DNA from: Bacteroidales bacterium
GTDB lineage: Bacteria; Bacteroidota; Bacteroidia; Bacteroidales; JAQUTK01
Length of the DNA: 38,267 bases
Assembly (NCBI GenBank): GCA_028709785.1
Contig: JAQUTK010000034.1
Coordinates: 1-38,267 of the forward strand
Reading direction: 5' to 3'
Shown piece after piece: positions 8,961 to 17,740 of this stretch (its first letter is position 1; every line of letters begins with the position of its first letter). The notes under the pieces were generated by a model that was given only the letters and a program-made list of their open reading frames with translations, was not told where the DNA came from and ran no database searches. Made by a program: the position numbers and the translations under genes.

Positions 8961-9596
8961 TCATTCTTTCGGTGCGCTTTTACACCATTCACTGATGCCG
9001 CAGGTTTTGCAGTGGGGATTGCGTGCTGTGCAGACGTATCTGCCGTGAAGGATCAACCAGTGGTGGGCGATGGGCAGGAGATTGCCGGGGATGAATCTGA
9101 CCAGTTCTTTTTCTGTTTGCAGGGGAGTCTTCGAGTTGGTGGTCAGTCCGATGCGGTTTGCTACACGAAAGACGTGGGTATCTACGGGCATTGCAGGCAA
9201 ATTGAAGACTACAGCGGCAATCACGTTGGCTGTCTTACGGCCGACACCCGGCAGTGTTTGTAGTTGATCGATATCTTGAGGAACTACTCCGTTGAAATTA
9301 CTTAACAGCTTTTGCGCCATCCCTATCAGGTGCTTTGCCTTATTGTTGGGATAGGAAACGCTTCGAACCAGCGGAAAGAGATCTTCATAGGTTGCGGAGG
9401 CCATTGCTTCGGGAGTGGGGAAATGGCGAAAGAGTTCCGGTGTCACCAGATTGACACGTTTGTCGGTGCATTGAGCCGAAAGTATGACCGCCACTAATAA
9501 CTGAAACGGAGTTTCATAATGAAGCTCCGTTTCAGCTACCGGTATGTTGGACTGAAACCACTCAATAACCCGGAGATATCTTTCTTTTTTCAGCAT
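8961..9596 (-). CDS. nth: Endonuclease III (DNA glycosylase/AP lyase)
   Basis: A 211-residue base-excision repair enzyme that removes oxidised pyrimidines and cleaves the abasic site. The helix-hairpin-helix LPGVGRKTANV carries catalytic Lys121, and VDTHVFRVANR carries Asp139, one off the Escherichia coli numbering of 120 and 138. The C-terminus has the iron-sulfur loop with spacing C-x6-C-x2-C-x5-C (CTARNPHCKTCGISEWC), so the 4Fe-4S cluster should be present. It begins 3 nt after the pheS stop and is therefore cotranscribed with pheS. The downstream LRR gene has its own promoter. Confidence 0.97.
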   Translation of the reverse strand: MLKKERYLRVIEWFQSNIPVAETELHYETPFQLLVAVILSAQCTDKRVNLVTPELFRHFPTPEAMASATYEDLFPLVRSVSYPNNKAKHLIGMAQKLLSNFNGVVPQDIDQLQTLPGVGRKTANVIAAVVFNLPAMPVDTHVFRVANRIGLTTNSKTPLQTEKELVRFIPGNLLPIAHHWLILHGRYVCTARNPHCKTCGISEWCKSAPKE

Positions 9597-9599
9597 ATT

Positions 9600-10619
9600 C
9601 TAATAGGCCGATTCAAATTCTTTCAGGAACCGGACATCATTTTCCGAGAACATACGCAAGTCTTTGACACGGTATTTGAGGTTGGTGATACGTTCGATAC
9701 CCATACCGAGTGCATATCCTGTATATACTTTGCTGTCAATGCCGCAATTGTCAAGCACAGCCGGATCCACCATTCCGCAACCGAGGATCTCTACCCAACC
9801 GGTATTTTTACAGAACGGACATCCTTTGCCACCACAGATGTTGCAGGAGATATCCATCTCTGCCGATGGTTCGGTGAAAGGAAAGTAGGAGGGACGCAGA
9901 CGGATCTTGGTGTCAGCGCCAAACATCTCCTGAGCAAAATAGAGCAGGATCTGTTTCAGGTCAGCAAAGGAGACATCTTTTGCCACGTAGAGCGCTTCTA
10001 CCTGATGGAAGAAACAGTGTGCGCGGTAGGAAATCGCTTCGTTACGATAGACACGTCCCGGACAGATGATGCGGATAGGTGGCTGCGTTTTCTCCATCAC
10101 ACGGGTCTGAACTGAAGAGGTATGCGTACGCAACAGGATGTCGGGACGGCTTTCCACAAAGAAAGTGTCTTGCATGTCGCGTGCCGGATGATCTTCGGCA
10201 AAGTTCAGCGCGGAGAAGAGGTGCCAGTCGTCTTCGACTTCCGGACCTTCAGCCACGGTAAACCCCTGACGGGCAAAGATGTCGATAATCTCTTCCTTTA
10301 CAAGAGAAAGCGGATGCCGTGTGCCCAGTGGAATAGGATAGGAGGTGCGGGTCAGATCAATATCATTGTTCTCACCTGATTGACTGTCAAATTGTTCTTT
10401 AAGTTCGTTGATCTTGTCCTGCGCTTTGTTCTTCAGGTCGTTGAGCAGCTGACCCATCTCTTTCTTCTGATCGGCAGCCACATTTCTGAAGTCATTGAAT
10501 AAAGCGGAAACTTCCCCTTTCTTACTCAGGTATTGAATACGCAGTGCTTCGAGTTCATCGGCATTTTTTGCTGTGAACTGATCTATCTTTTCTGCAATCT
10601 CTTTTATTTTATCAATCAT
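9600..10619 (-). CDS. pheS: Phenylalanyl-tRNA synthetase alpha subunit
   Basis: A 339-residue class II synthetase subunit that charges tRNA-Phe together with PheT, which is not in this window. An N-terminal coiled-coil arm (about residues 1-85) is followed by the catalytic core: NFAEDHPARDMQDTFF, LRTHTSSVQTRVM, FFHQVEALYVAKD and RPSYFPFTEPSAEMD. Between this last motif and LGCGMVDP the protein has C-N-I-C-x4-C-x2-C, a compact four-cysteine knot that looks able to bind zinc. Two in-frame ATGs stand six bases apart (10625 and 10619); MIDKIKEIAEK from 10619 is the more usual family start, but 10625 cannot be excluded. First gene of the pheS-nth operon, with a -7 box about 31 bp upstream. Confidence 0.97.
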   Translation of the reverse strand: MIDKIKEIAEKIDQFTAKNADELEALRIQYLSKKGEVSALFNDFRNVAADQKKEMGQLLNDLKNKAQDKINELKEQFDSQSGENNDIDLTRTSYPIPLGTRHPLSLVKEEIIDIFARQGFTVAEGPEVEDDWHLFSALNFAEDHPARDMQDTFFVESRPDILLRTHTSSVQTRVMEKTQPPIRIICPGRVYRNEAISYRAHCFFHQVEALYVAKDVSFADLKQILLYFAQEMFGADTKIRLRPSYFPFTEPSAEMDISCNICGGKGCPFCKNTGWVEILGCGMVDPAVLDNCGIDSKVYTGYALGMGIERITNLKYRVKDLRMFSENDVRFLKEFESAY

Positions 10620-10649
10620 CACCATCTACTGTTTGTCAAATATAAAGCG

Positions 10650-10657
10650 CAAAGTTA
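10650..10657 (-). promoter_or_regulatory. -7 promoter box of pheS-nth
   Basis: The minus strand reads TAACTTTG, an exact TAnnTTTG match, 31 nt before the pheS ATG. It is back to back with the tilS promoter; the two -7 boxes are 42 bp apart. Confidence 0.6.
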
Positions 10658-10699
10658 AATAAAACGGCTTGCTCATGAAAAGTTTCCATGGATTTATTT

Positions 10700-10707
10700 T
10701 ACTTTTG
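10700..10707 (+). promoter_or_regulatory. -7 promoter box of tilS
   Basis: TACTTTTG matches TAnnTTTG and lies 19 bp before the ATG at 10727. An earlier in-frame ATG at 10688 is upstream of this box and would not be in the transcript, which decides the start. Confidence 0.6.
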
Positions 10708-10726
10708 CCTTGAAAAAGGTATAACG

Positions 10727-12061
10727 ATGACAATAAGACAGAAGGTAGCTAACTATATCAAAGAAAAACAATTGATGCCTGAACAAGGGAAAATCATTGT
10801 GGCTTTGAGTGGCGGAGCTGATTCTGTGGCGTTATTGTATCTTCTTTCCGAACTGAACTATCCGCTTATCGCCGCCCATTGTAATTTTCATCTTCGTGGT
10901 GCCGAGTCTGACAGGGATGAGGCCTTTGTGCGTGCCCTGACATGCCGTATGGGTATAGAGTGTCATGTCATCTCTTTTGATACGAAAGAATATGCTGCGA
11001 CTCGTGGATACTCGATTGAGATGGCCGCAAGGGAGTTGCGTTATGATTGGTTTGAGCAGTTGCGTCGGGAAACGGGAGCCGCTATGGTTGCTGTGGCTCA
11101 TCATTCGGATGATTCCGTGGAGACGGTCTTACTCAATCTGATGCGTGGCACAGGTATTCAGGGGCTGACGGGTATTGCTCCGCTCCGCGACGCGGTGGTT
11201 CGTCCGCTACTCTGCCTTTCCCGTTCGGAGATTCTGACTTATCTGCAGGAAAAAGGAGTGGATTATGTGACGGATAGTACCAATCTGGAAGATGAATATA
11301 CGCGTAATAAGATACGTCTGGATCTGCTTCCTGTGATGCGACAGACCAATCCTTCGGTGTCAGAAGCCATACTCCGTACGGCGGACAATCTCCGTGAACT
11401 GGCAGATTGGAGTTCACAGTGGCTGCAAAAGGCCAAAGAGAGTGTGTTAAAGGAGGGACGGATGGATATTGAAGAACTTCTCTCTTCGCCGATGCCCCGG
11501 ATGCTATTGTATGATATACTACAGGAGAAAGGTTTTAACAGATCACAATGCGAACAGGTATTTGATGCGTTGCAGGGAATATCGGGGAAAGTTTTCTTTT
11601 CGAAGAGCCATCGTTTGATCAAAGACCGCGAATACTTGTACATCGAACCGTTGACAGACGCTTCTTTTGATGCGATTGAAATAGCAAAGGGATGCGAAAG
11701 CGTGCCTCATCCCTTGGAGAGTAATCTTTTCCTTACTTTGCAGGAGAAGGAGATTACCTCGCAATGGCAACTTCCGAAAGCATCGAATCATGTGGCAATT
11801 GATGCCGAAAAAGTAAAATACCCCCTGGTGTGGCGCTGTTGGCAGTCGGGCGACTGGTTTCATCCGTTTGGGATGAAAGGGAAGAAGAAGCTCAGCGACT
11901 ATATGACGGATAAGAAATATACGCTCTCGCAGAAAGAGAGGATGACCGTGCTTTGTAGCGGACAAGATATCGTGTGGCTCGTTGGAGAACGACCTGACAA
12001 CCGGTATCGGATCACGGAGCAGAGTAAGAAGGCATTGGAAATAAGAATTCATTCAATCTAA
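10727..12061 (+). CDS. tilS: tRNA(Ile)-lysidine synthase
   Basis: A 444-residue cytoplasmic enzyme that uses ATP and lysine to convert C34 of the CAU-anticodon isoleucine tRNA into lysidine, so that it reads AUA. The PP-loop SGGADSVALLYLL near the N-terminus is the ATP-binding signature, followed by AHCNFHLRGAESDRDE and VAHHSDDSVETVLLNLMRGTG, which are typical of TilS. The C-terminal third (WRCWQSGDWFHPFGMKGKKK, LSDYMTDKK) is the TilS substrate-binding domain. Start chosen at 10727 because of the overlapping promoter. The stop is 22 nt before the first glycosidase-like gene, with no terminator visible between, so they may share a transcript. Confidence 0.96.
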   Translation: MTIRQKVANYIKEKQLMPEQGKIIVALSGGADSVALLYLLSELNYPLIAAHCNFHLRGAESDRDEAFVRALTCRMGIECHVISFDTKEYAATRGYSIEMAARELRYDWFEQLRRETGAAMVAVAHHSDDSVETVLLNLMRGTGIQGLTGIAPLRDAVVRPLLCLSRSEILTYLQEKGVDYVTDSTNLEDEYTRNKIRLDLLPVMRQTNPSVSEAILRTADNLRELADWSSQWLQKAKESVLKEGRMDIEELLSSPMPRMLLYDILQEKGFNRSQCEQVFDALQGISGKVFFSKSHRLIKDREYLYIEPLTDASFDAIEIAKGCESVPHPLESNLFLTLQEKEITSQWQLPKASNHVAIDAEKVKYPLVWRCWQSGDWFHPFGMKGKKKLSDYMTDKKYTLSQKERMTVLCSGQDIVWLVGERPDNRYRITEQSKKALEIRIHSI

Positions 12062-12083
12062 TAATAATCTAATTGAAAACTTT

Positions 12084-14075
12084 ATGAGAAACGTTTTTGT
12101 ACTGTTGTTTGTCTGCCTGACTTCTCTTCTGGCTAATGCCCAGGAGAGTGTGGCGAATCGCTGGGTGCTTAACCCGGATCAGAGTATCACATGGAAAAAG
12201 GGGAGTGGCGTATTGCCGCACTATGATCATATTGAGATGGCTGGCCGGAAGGTGGCTACTGTGGTGCGATATGGAATCAATGAAAATGGTGGCTTCTATC
12301 TGAATCGAGGGATGGTGTGGCCAATGCTTCGTACTATTCCGAATAATACGCATGCCAGTCTGATGCGCCGCTTCGCTGAAGATCCGATTGCCAAAGTGCA
12401 GGTGAACGGAAGAGCACTGGAGGGCGAACAGGTGCAGGAGATAAGCCTTAATGGATTGATGACTGTTGTGAGCCAATTTTCGCAGTCACTGGAACTGAAA
12501 AGAGTACTCTTCCCATCTGTTTCATTGCCTGCTTTCTGTGAAAATTATACGCTGACAAATAAAGGTGAGGGTACCCTGAAAGTGGAGATCCCCTCTTCTG
12601 AATCGGTTATTCAGACAAATCCTGAAGAAGGAGTAGCTGGTAGCTACAAACTGGTATTCAAACAGACCGGTAAGACGGTTGTGCTGAAAAAGGGCGAAGA
12701 GGTGAACTTTAGTGTATCCATTGCCGGATACAAGTCGGGGGAGAGCGAAACGGCTATAAACGTGGGGCGTGAACAAAAGCTGCGTGAAGCTCTCATTGCT
12801 GATTTCTCTGCAAATCTGGTGCTGGAGACTCCGGATCCGGTACTTAATGCGATGTTCCGTTTTGCCAAGATTCGTGCTTCAGAGAGTATTTTTGAAACGA
12901 AGGGCGGATTGCTGCATGGTCCCGGCGGCGAATCGTATTATGCAGCTATCTGGGCCAATGACCAGGCAGAGTATGTGAATCCCTTTTTCCCCTTTTTGGG
13001 ATATGTCACCGGCAATGAATCGGCATTGAATTCATATCGTCATTTTGCCCGATTTATGAATAAGGAGTATAACAAACTACCCAGTTCTATTATTGCAGAA
13101 GGTGATGATACATGGGGTGGAGCAGGTGATCGCGGTGATGCTGCGATGATTGCGTATGGTGCTTCGCGGTATGCGTTGACTCGTGGCGACAGACAGGAAG
13201 CGGAAACGCTTTGGCCGCTTATCGAGTGGTGTCTCGAGTATTCGCACCGTCAGTTAAACAAAGAGGGAGTTGTACAGTCTGATGCCGACGAACTGGAAGG
13301 ACGTTTCCCTGCCGGTAAAGCCAATCTCTGCACCTCTTCTCTCTATTATGATGCGTTGATTTCAGCTTCTCATCTGGGAAAAGAAATTGGTAAGTCCTCT
13401 TCACAAATGAAAACATATCTGCAACAGGCTGCTGCTTTGCGTAAGTCAATGGATAAGTACTTTGCAGCCAAAGTGGAAGGTTTTGATACCTATCAGTATT
13501 ATGAAGGAAATGATGTGCTCCGTTCCTGGATCTGTATTCCTTTGACAGTGGGTATCGATGAACGGAAAGTGGGTACGATTGATGCTCTTTTCTCTCCGCG
13601 TCTCTGGACAAAAGAGGGACTGTTGACCCAGGCAGGGAGTGAAACTTACTGGGATCGTTCTACATTGTATGGATTCCGTGGGGTTCTGGCAGCCGGTGAA
13701 ACAGAGAAAGCGATGAGCTATCTGACTTATTATTCGAATCACCGTTTGCTTGGCGAACATGTGCCATACGCTATCGAAGCATATCCGGAAGGTAGTCAGC
13801 GTCATCTCTCCGCTGAGAGCGGATTGTATTGCCGCATCTTTACAGAGGGAATGTTTGGTATTCGTCCGACGGGGCTGAAATCTTTTACACTTACGCCACG
13901 ATTGCCAAAGGAGTGGAACGAGATGGCTTTGCGTCATATCCGCGCTTTCAATGGTGATTTTGATGTGGAGGTAACCCGCAAAGGGGACAAACTGCAGGTG
14001 ACAGTGACTAATAATGGAAAGAAGGTTTTGAGTAAAATCGCAAAAGAGGGTACTGCTTTGACTGTCAAGTTATAA
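12084..14075 (+). CDS. Secreted six-hairpin glycosidase-like protein, paralogue 1
   Basis: A 663-residue exported protein (signal peptide MRNVFVLLFVCLTSLLANAQ). A beta-rich N-terminal half (about 25-240, with WVLNPDQSITWKKGSG and a long beta-sandwich) is followed by an all-helical half with the look of an (alpha/alpha)6 six-hairpin glycosidase: ETKGGLLHGPGGESYYAAIW, WANDQAEYV, IAEGDDTWGGAGDRGDAAM and DADELEGRFP carry clustered acidic residues that could be catalytic. This fold is shared by GH63, GH78, GH94-like and related families; I cannot assign one. The neighbour at 14160-16154 is a near full-length copy, about three quarters identical by eye. It sits directly behind tilS. Substrate is unknown. 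Confidence 0.8.
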   Translation: MRNVFVLLFVCLTSLLANAQESVANRWVLNPDQSITWKKGSGVLPHYDHIEMAGRKVATVVRYGINENGGFYLNRGMVWPMLRTIPNNTHASLMRRFAEDPIAKVQVNGRALEGEQVQEISLNGLMTVVSQFSQSLELKRVLFPSVSLPAFCENYTLTNKGEGTLKVEIPSSESVIQTNPEEGVAGSYKLVFKQTGKTVVLKKGEEVNFSVSIAGYKSGESETAINVGREQKLREALIADFSANLVLETPDPVLNAMFRFAKIRASESIFETKGGLLHGPGGESYYAAIWANDQAEYVNPFFPFLGYVTGNESALNSYRHFARFMNKEYNKLPSSIIAEGDDTWGGAGDRGDAAMIAYGASRYALTRGDRQEAETLWPLIEWCLEYSHRQLNKEGVVQSDADELEGRFPAGKANLCTSSLYYDALISASHLGKEIGKSSSQMKTYLQQAAALRKSMDKYFAAKVEGFDTYQYYEGNDVLRSWICIPLTVGIDERKVGTIDALFSPRLWTKEGLLTQAGSETYWDRSTLYGFRGVLAAGETEKAMSYLTYYSNHRLLGEHVPYAIEAYPEGSQRHLSAESGLYCRIFTEGMFGIRPTGLKSFTLTPRLPKEWNEMALRHIRAFNGDFDVEVTRKGDKLQVTVTNNGKKVLSKIAKEGTALTVKL

Positions 14076-14098
14076 TAGACGAAAAGAGTTACTATACT

Positions 14099-14147
14099 AA
14101 CAGTGAAAGTCGTTAAGTACGGAAAATGCTTAAGGACTTTTGCTGTT
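14099..14147 (+). repeat. Imperfect hairpin between the two paralogues
   Basis: Two 19-nt arms (14099-14117 and 14129-14147) pair with three mismatches around an 11-nt loop. No T run follows, so it is more likely an RNA processing or attenuation structure, or a transcript-stability element, than a full terminator. It ends 12 nt before the ATG of the second paralogue. Confidence 0.6.
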
Positions 14148-14159
14148 CATTGAAACACC

Positions 14160-16154
14160 ATGAAAAAGAAAGTTTTGTTTTTTCTGATGATCTCTCTGCT
14201 ATGTCACAGTACTATTGCGCAAGAGAGAAAGGACAATCGATGGGTGATCAATCCGGATCAAAGCATCTCCTGGAAGAAGGGGAGCGGTGATCTGCCTCAT
14301 CGGGATCATATTGAGATGGCCGGTCGCAAGGTGGCGGTTGTGTTGCGTTATGGAATCGATGAGAAAGGTGGCTTTTATCTGAACAGAGGAATGGTATGGC
14401 CACTGTTGCGTACGGTTCCGAATAATACGCATGCCAGTCTGATGCGCCGTTTTGGTGAGGATGTGTTATCAAAGTTGCTGGTTAATGGGCATGCATTGGA
14501 GAATGAAATCGTGCAGGAGATCAGTCTGAATGGATTGATGACTGTAGTCAGTGAGTTTCCGCACTCCATAGAGGTGAAAAGAGTTCTTTTCCCATCAGTC
14601 GCTTTGCCTGTTTTCTGTGAAAATTATACGTTGAGAAATAAAGGAGATAATCCCGTGAAGGTAGAGATCCCTTCTTCTGAGTCTGTTATCCAGACAGCTC
14701 CTGAAGAGGGTGTCTTTGGTAGTTACAAGTTAGTCGTCCAGCAGAGTGGTCAGACGGTTGTGCTGAACAAGGATGAAGAAACGAAGTTCAGCGTGACTAT
14801 CGCGGGTTATAAACCGGGTGAAGCTCCACAAACTATTGATGTGGCTCAAGAACAAGTGCTCCGTGAAAAGCTTGTAACAGAATTCACTGATAAACTGGTA
14901 CTTGAGACTCCTGATCCGGTGCTCAATACAATGTTTCGCTTTGCAAAGATTCGTGGTTTGGAAAGTATCTTTGAAACCAAGGGAGGTTTGATGCACGGTC
15001 CGGGTGGTGAGGCGTATTATGCAGCAATCTGGGCCAATGATGAAGCGGAATATGTCAGCCCATTTACTCCATTTCTGGGATATGCTACCGGTAATGCGGC
15101 ATCGCTTAATACGTATCACTTGTATGCACCTTATATGAATAAGAAGTATAACAAACTGCCTAGTTCTATCATTGCGGAAGGGGATGATGTGTGGTGTGGC
15201 GCGGGCGATGAAGGCGATGCTGCGATGATTGCCTATGGTGCTTCCCGTTATGCTCTGGCTCGTGGTAGTAAAGAGGAAGCAGAGCAGATTTGGCCTCTGA
15301 TTGAGTGGTGTCTGGAATATTGTCACCGTCAATTGACGAAAGATGGAGTCGTTGCTTCAGATGCCGACGAACTGGAGAACCGTTTCCCGTCGGGAGATGC
15401 GAACTTGCTGGTTTCCTCTCTGTATTATGATGGACTAGTCTCCGCTGCTTATCTTGGCAAAGAGATTGGCAAACCTTCTTCACAAATAAAAAAGTATCAG
15501 CAGGAGGCTGCTGCTTTACGCAAGGCAATTCATGTCTATTTTGGCGCCAAGGTAGAGGGCTTTGATACCTATCGGTATTACGAAGGGAATGATGCGCTTC
15601 GTTCCTGGATCTGTGCTCCGTTGGCAATGGGTATGACTGAAAAGAAAGAGGGTACGGTAGCCGCTCTTTTTTCTCCTCGTCTGTGGACGAAAGATGGTTT
15701 GCTTTCTCAGTCAGGAACAGACATCTTTTGGGATCGTTCTACGTTGTCTGCTTTTCGCGGAGTGCTGACGGTCGGTGAAACAGAAAAAGCGATTGAGTAT
15801 CTTACGTATTATTCAAATCACCGTTTGCTCGGTGATCATGTGCCTTATGCCATTGAGGCGTATCCTGAGGGAGATCAACGTCATCTTTCCGGTGAGAGTG
15901 TGTTGTATTGCCGTATCTTTACGGAGGGGCTGTTTGGTATTCGTCCGATAGGATTCCGCTCTTTTACACTTACGCCACGATTACCAAAGCAATGGAATGA
16001 AATGGCTTTGCGTCATGTCCGTTCTTTCAATGGTGATTTTGATGTGGAGGTAGCCCGCAAAGGGGATAAGCTACAGGTGACAGTGACCAATCATGGGAAG
16101 AAGGTCCTGACAAAAATAGCGAAAGTGGGTACAGCAATCACTGTTAAGTTGTGA
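14160..16154 (+). CDS. Secreted six-hairpin glycosidase-like protein, paralogue 2
   Basis: A 664-residue exported protein (MKKKVLFFLMISLLCHSTIAQ) colinear with the preceding paralogue over its full length. The same landmarks occur: WVINPDQSISWKKGSGDLPH, MHGPGGEAYYAAIWANDEAE, IAEGDDVWCGAGDEGDAAM, DADELENRFPSGDANL, and a C-terminal beta-sandwich ending in AITVKL. The acidic residues are kept, but several neighbours differ (Gly to Cys after DDVW, Arg to Glu after AGD). This suggests duplication followed by divergence, perhaps towards different substrates. No SusC/SusD pair is present, so there is no classical polysaccharide-utilisation locus here. Function beyond probable glycosidase activity is unknown. 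Confidence 0.8.
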   Translation: MKKKVLFFLMISLLCHSTIAQERKDNRWVINPDQSISWKKGSGDLPHRDHIEMAGRKVAVVLRYGIDEKGGFYLNRGMVWPLLRTVPNNTHASLMRRFGEDVLSKLLVNGHALENEIVQEISLNGLMTVVSEFPHSIEVKRVLFPSVALPVFCENYTLRNKGDNPVKVEIPSSESVIQTAPEEGVFGSYKLVVQQSGQTVVLNKDEETKFSVTIAGYKPGEAPQTIDVAQEQVLREKLVTEFTDKLVLETPDPVLNTMFRFAKIRGLESIFETKGGLMHGPGGEAYYAAIWANDEAEYVSPFTPFLGYATGNAASLNTYHLYAPYMNKKYNKLPSSIIAEGDDVWCGAGDEGDAAMIAYGASRYALARGSKEEAEQIWPLIEWCLEYCHRQLTKDGVVASDADELENRFPSGDANLLVSSLYYDGLVSAAYLGKEIGKPSSQIKKYQQEAAALRKAIHVYFGAKVEGFDTYRYYEGNDALRSWICAPLAMGMTEKKEGTVAALFSPRLWTKDGLLSQSGTDIFWDRSTLSAFRGVLTVGETEKAIEYLTYYSNHRLLGDHVPYAIEAYPEGDQRHLSGESVLYCRIFTEGLFGIRPIGFRSFTLTPRLPKQWNEMALRHVRSFNGDFDVEVARKGDKLQVTVTNHGKKVLTKIAKVGTAITVKL

Positions 16155-16195
16155 TTGAACTGCTTTTGAGAATATAATTTAGGAGCCTCTCGGAC

Positions 16196-16253
16196 ATACT
16201 ACATCCCTGCTTGAAAGATCCTTTGGATAGGAAATCAAGCAGGGATGTAGTAT
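16196..16253. terminator. 19-bp perfect inverted repeat between convergent genes
   Basis: ATACTACATCCCTGCTTGA at 16196-16214 is the exact reverse complement of 16235-16253, with a 20-nt loop holding a smaller TCCT/AGGA pairing. It lies between the stops of the second paralogue (+) and the ATPase gene (-), the usual place for a bidirectional terminator. No U tract follows on either strand, which is unusual for an intrinsic terminator. Confidence 0.6.
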
Positions 16254-16285
16254 ATCGGGAGTGTTATTACGTCCGGAGGTTTCGC

Positions 16286-17737
16286 TTATTTGTTCTTCAG
16301 TTTCGTAAGTATCTTGCGTCGATCGATGATGGATGGAATCTCTTCTTCATAGTGCGTGACGTAGATCAACGTTTTACCTTTTTGACTGCAATAGGATTCG
16401 ATGATTCGTTTGGCAAGCTGTTTCTTTCCGGCATCCAGTCCATGAAGGGGCTCATCAAGGATCAGCAGTTCGGGGTTCTTGACAAAAGCCCGTACCAACA
16501 GGATGAGACGTTGTTCTCCGTACGAAATCTTTACAAAGGAACGGTTGGCGAGGTGATCGGCATGAAAGATCTTCATCCACTTCTCTGTCTCTTCTTTCTG
16601 AATTTCATTACACTTTTGATAGAGTCCGATGGAATCAAAAAAGCCGGAGGCTGCCACATTAAAACAGGGAGTGTCCTGCATGTAATAGGTGTGTATGTCC
16701 GGTGAGAGGTAGCCAATTCGCTTTTTGATGTCCCAGATGCTTTCTCCACTGCCACGTTTTCTGTCGAAGAGGGTCAGCTTATTGGAATAGGCTTGGGGAT
16801 TGTCACCACATACCAGACTGAGTAATGTGGATTTTCCGCTTCCATTTCCTCCGAGCAGCGCCCATTTCTCTCCACTCTTCACTTCCCAGTCTTCATCTTT
16901 CAGAATTGTATGTGTACCGTATCGGATATGGATTTTATCCATGAGAATTGCTGTTTCGTAGTCTGCTTCTTTCTCTTCTTGTTTTGGAAGGTCCGGCAGC
17001 TCTTCATCTATCTCAGAGAAAAGTGCTCGAATCAGTTTTTTATCACTTAAGAAATCGTCCACCTTTTGTGCCGGATAGCATCTGCGTTCTTTGATAGGAA
17101 GTACATTGTCTATCCAGTCAGGGAGATCTTTGGGATGGGAAACGACAAAGAGGATCTGCATATTCGAGAGCTCCATCGTCTGTTTGAGCATCGCATTGAG
17201 TGTGGCTCGTGAAGGTGCATCAAGTCCGATGAAGGGATTATCCAGTATAAGCAGACGAGGTTCCGTCATCAGTACCTTTGTAATGAGAAACTTACGGAGC
17301 TCACCGCTCGAAAGAGCGACAAGGTGTTTGTCCAGCAGTTCGCTGATGTCAAAGAGCAGCGTGTATTTTTCGATTGCCTCGTCTGAGAAACCTTTGAGCA
17401 GCGTACGAGCAATGGGCGTGGTTTCTGCATCAAACGAATTCCACCGTTGCTGGTAGTACATCTCCCTGCAATCTGTCAAAGAATAAATGTCGCGGAAGGA
17501 AATGGAGCGGATAAGCTGGTAGGCGGGGCGCTCTTCCGTACTTGTAATGCGTACTTCGCCTTGACGGGGAAGAATCTTACCCTGGATAATATCAGCGATG
17601 AGCGTTTTACCGGCTCCGTTGGGACCAATAAACGCCCAGTTTTCGTGCTGCTTTATGGTGAAAGAGAGCGGTTCGCTCCACTCAAACTCTTTGAGTCTTG
17701 GAACGAACCGCTCGATGTCTATTTGAAAGGAATCCAT
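16286..17737 (-). CDS. Tandem ABC ATPase of ModF/PhrA type, last gene of the leu operon
   Basis: A 483-residue soluble protein with two ABC ATPase domains and no membrane segment, resembling the ModF/PhrA family (COG1119). NBD1 has Walker A GPNGAGKT (38-45), signature LSSGE (142-146), Walker B LLILDNP and H-loop His201; its catalytic Glu is replaced by Asn167. NBD2 has Walker A GGNGSGKS (296-303), signature ISYGEQ (404-409), a full LLILDEP with Glu429, and H-loop His462. In the usual head-to-tail dimer this leaves one canonical and one degenerate site. The start codon is 3 nt after the leuB stop, so it is cotranscribed with the leu genes. The molecular role is unknown; known members are loosely tied to molybdate transport or DNA repair, but no such gene is nearby. 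Confidence 0.9.
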   Translation of the reverse strand: MDSFQIDIERFVPRLKEFEWSEPLSFTIKQHENWAFIGPNGAGKTLIADIIQGKILPRQGEVRITSTEERPAYQLIRSISFRDIYSLTDCREMYYQQRWNSFDAETTPIARTLLKGFSDEAIEKYTLLFDISELLDKHLVALSSGELRKFLITKVLMTEPRLLILDNPFIGLDAPSRATLNAMLKQTMELSNMQILFVVSHPKDLPDWIDNVLPIKERRCYPAQKVDDFLSDKKLIRALFSEIDEELPDLPKQEEKEADYETAILMDKIHIRYGTHTILKDEDWEVKSGEKWALLGGNGSGKSTLLSLVCGDNPQAYSNKLTLFDRKRGSGESIWDIKKRIGYLSPDIHTYYMQDTPCFNVAASGFFDSIGLYQKCNEIQKEETEKWMKIFHADHLANRSFVKISYGEQRLILLVRAFVKNPELLILDEPLHGLDAGKKQLAKRIIESYCSQKGKTLIYVTHYEEEIPSIIDRRKILTKLKNK

Positions 17738-17740
17738 GAA

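Noticed and set aside
10688..10726. Earlier ATG for tilS at 10688
   Set aside because: It is upstream of the -7 box at 10700-10707, and family members begin at the later MTIRQK-type start.
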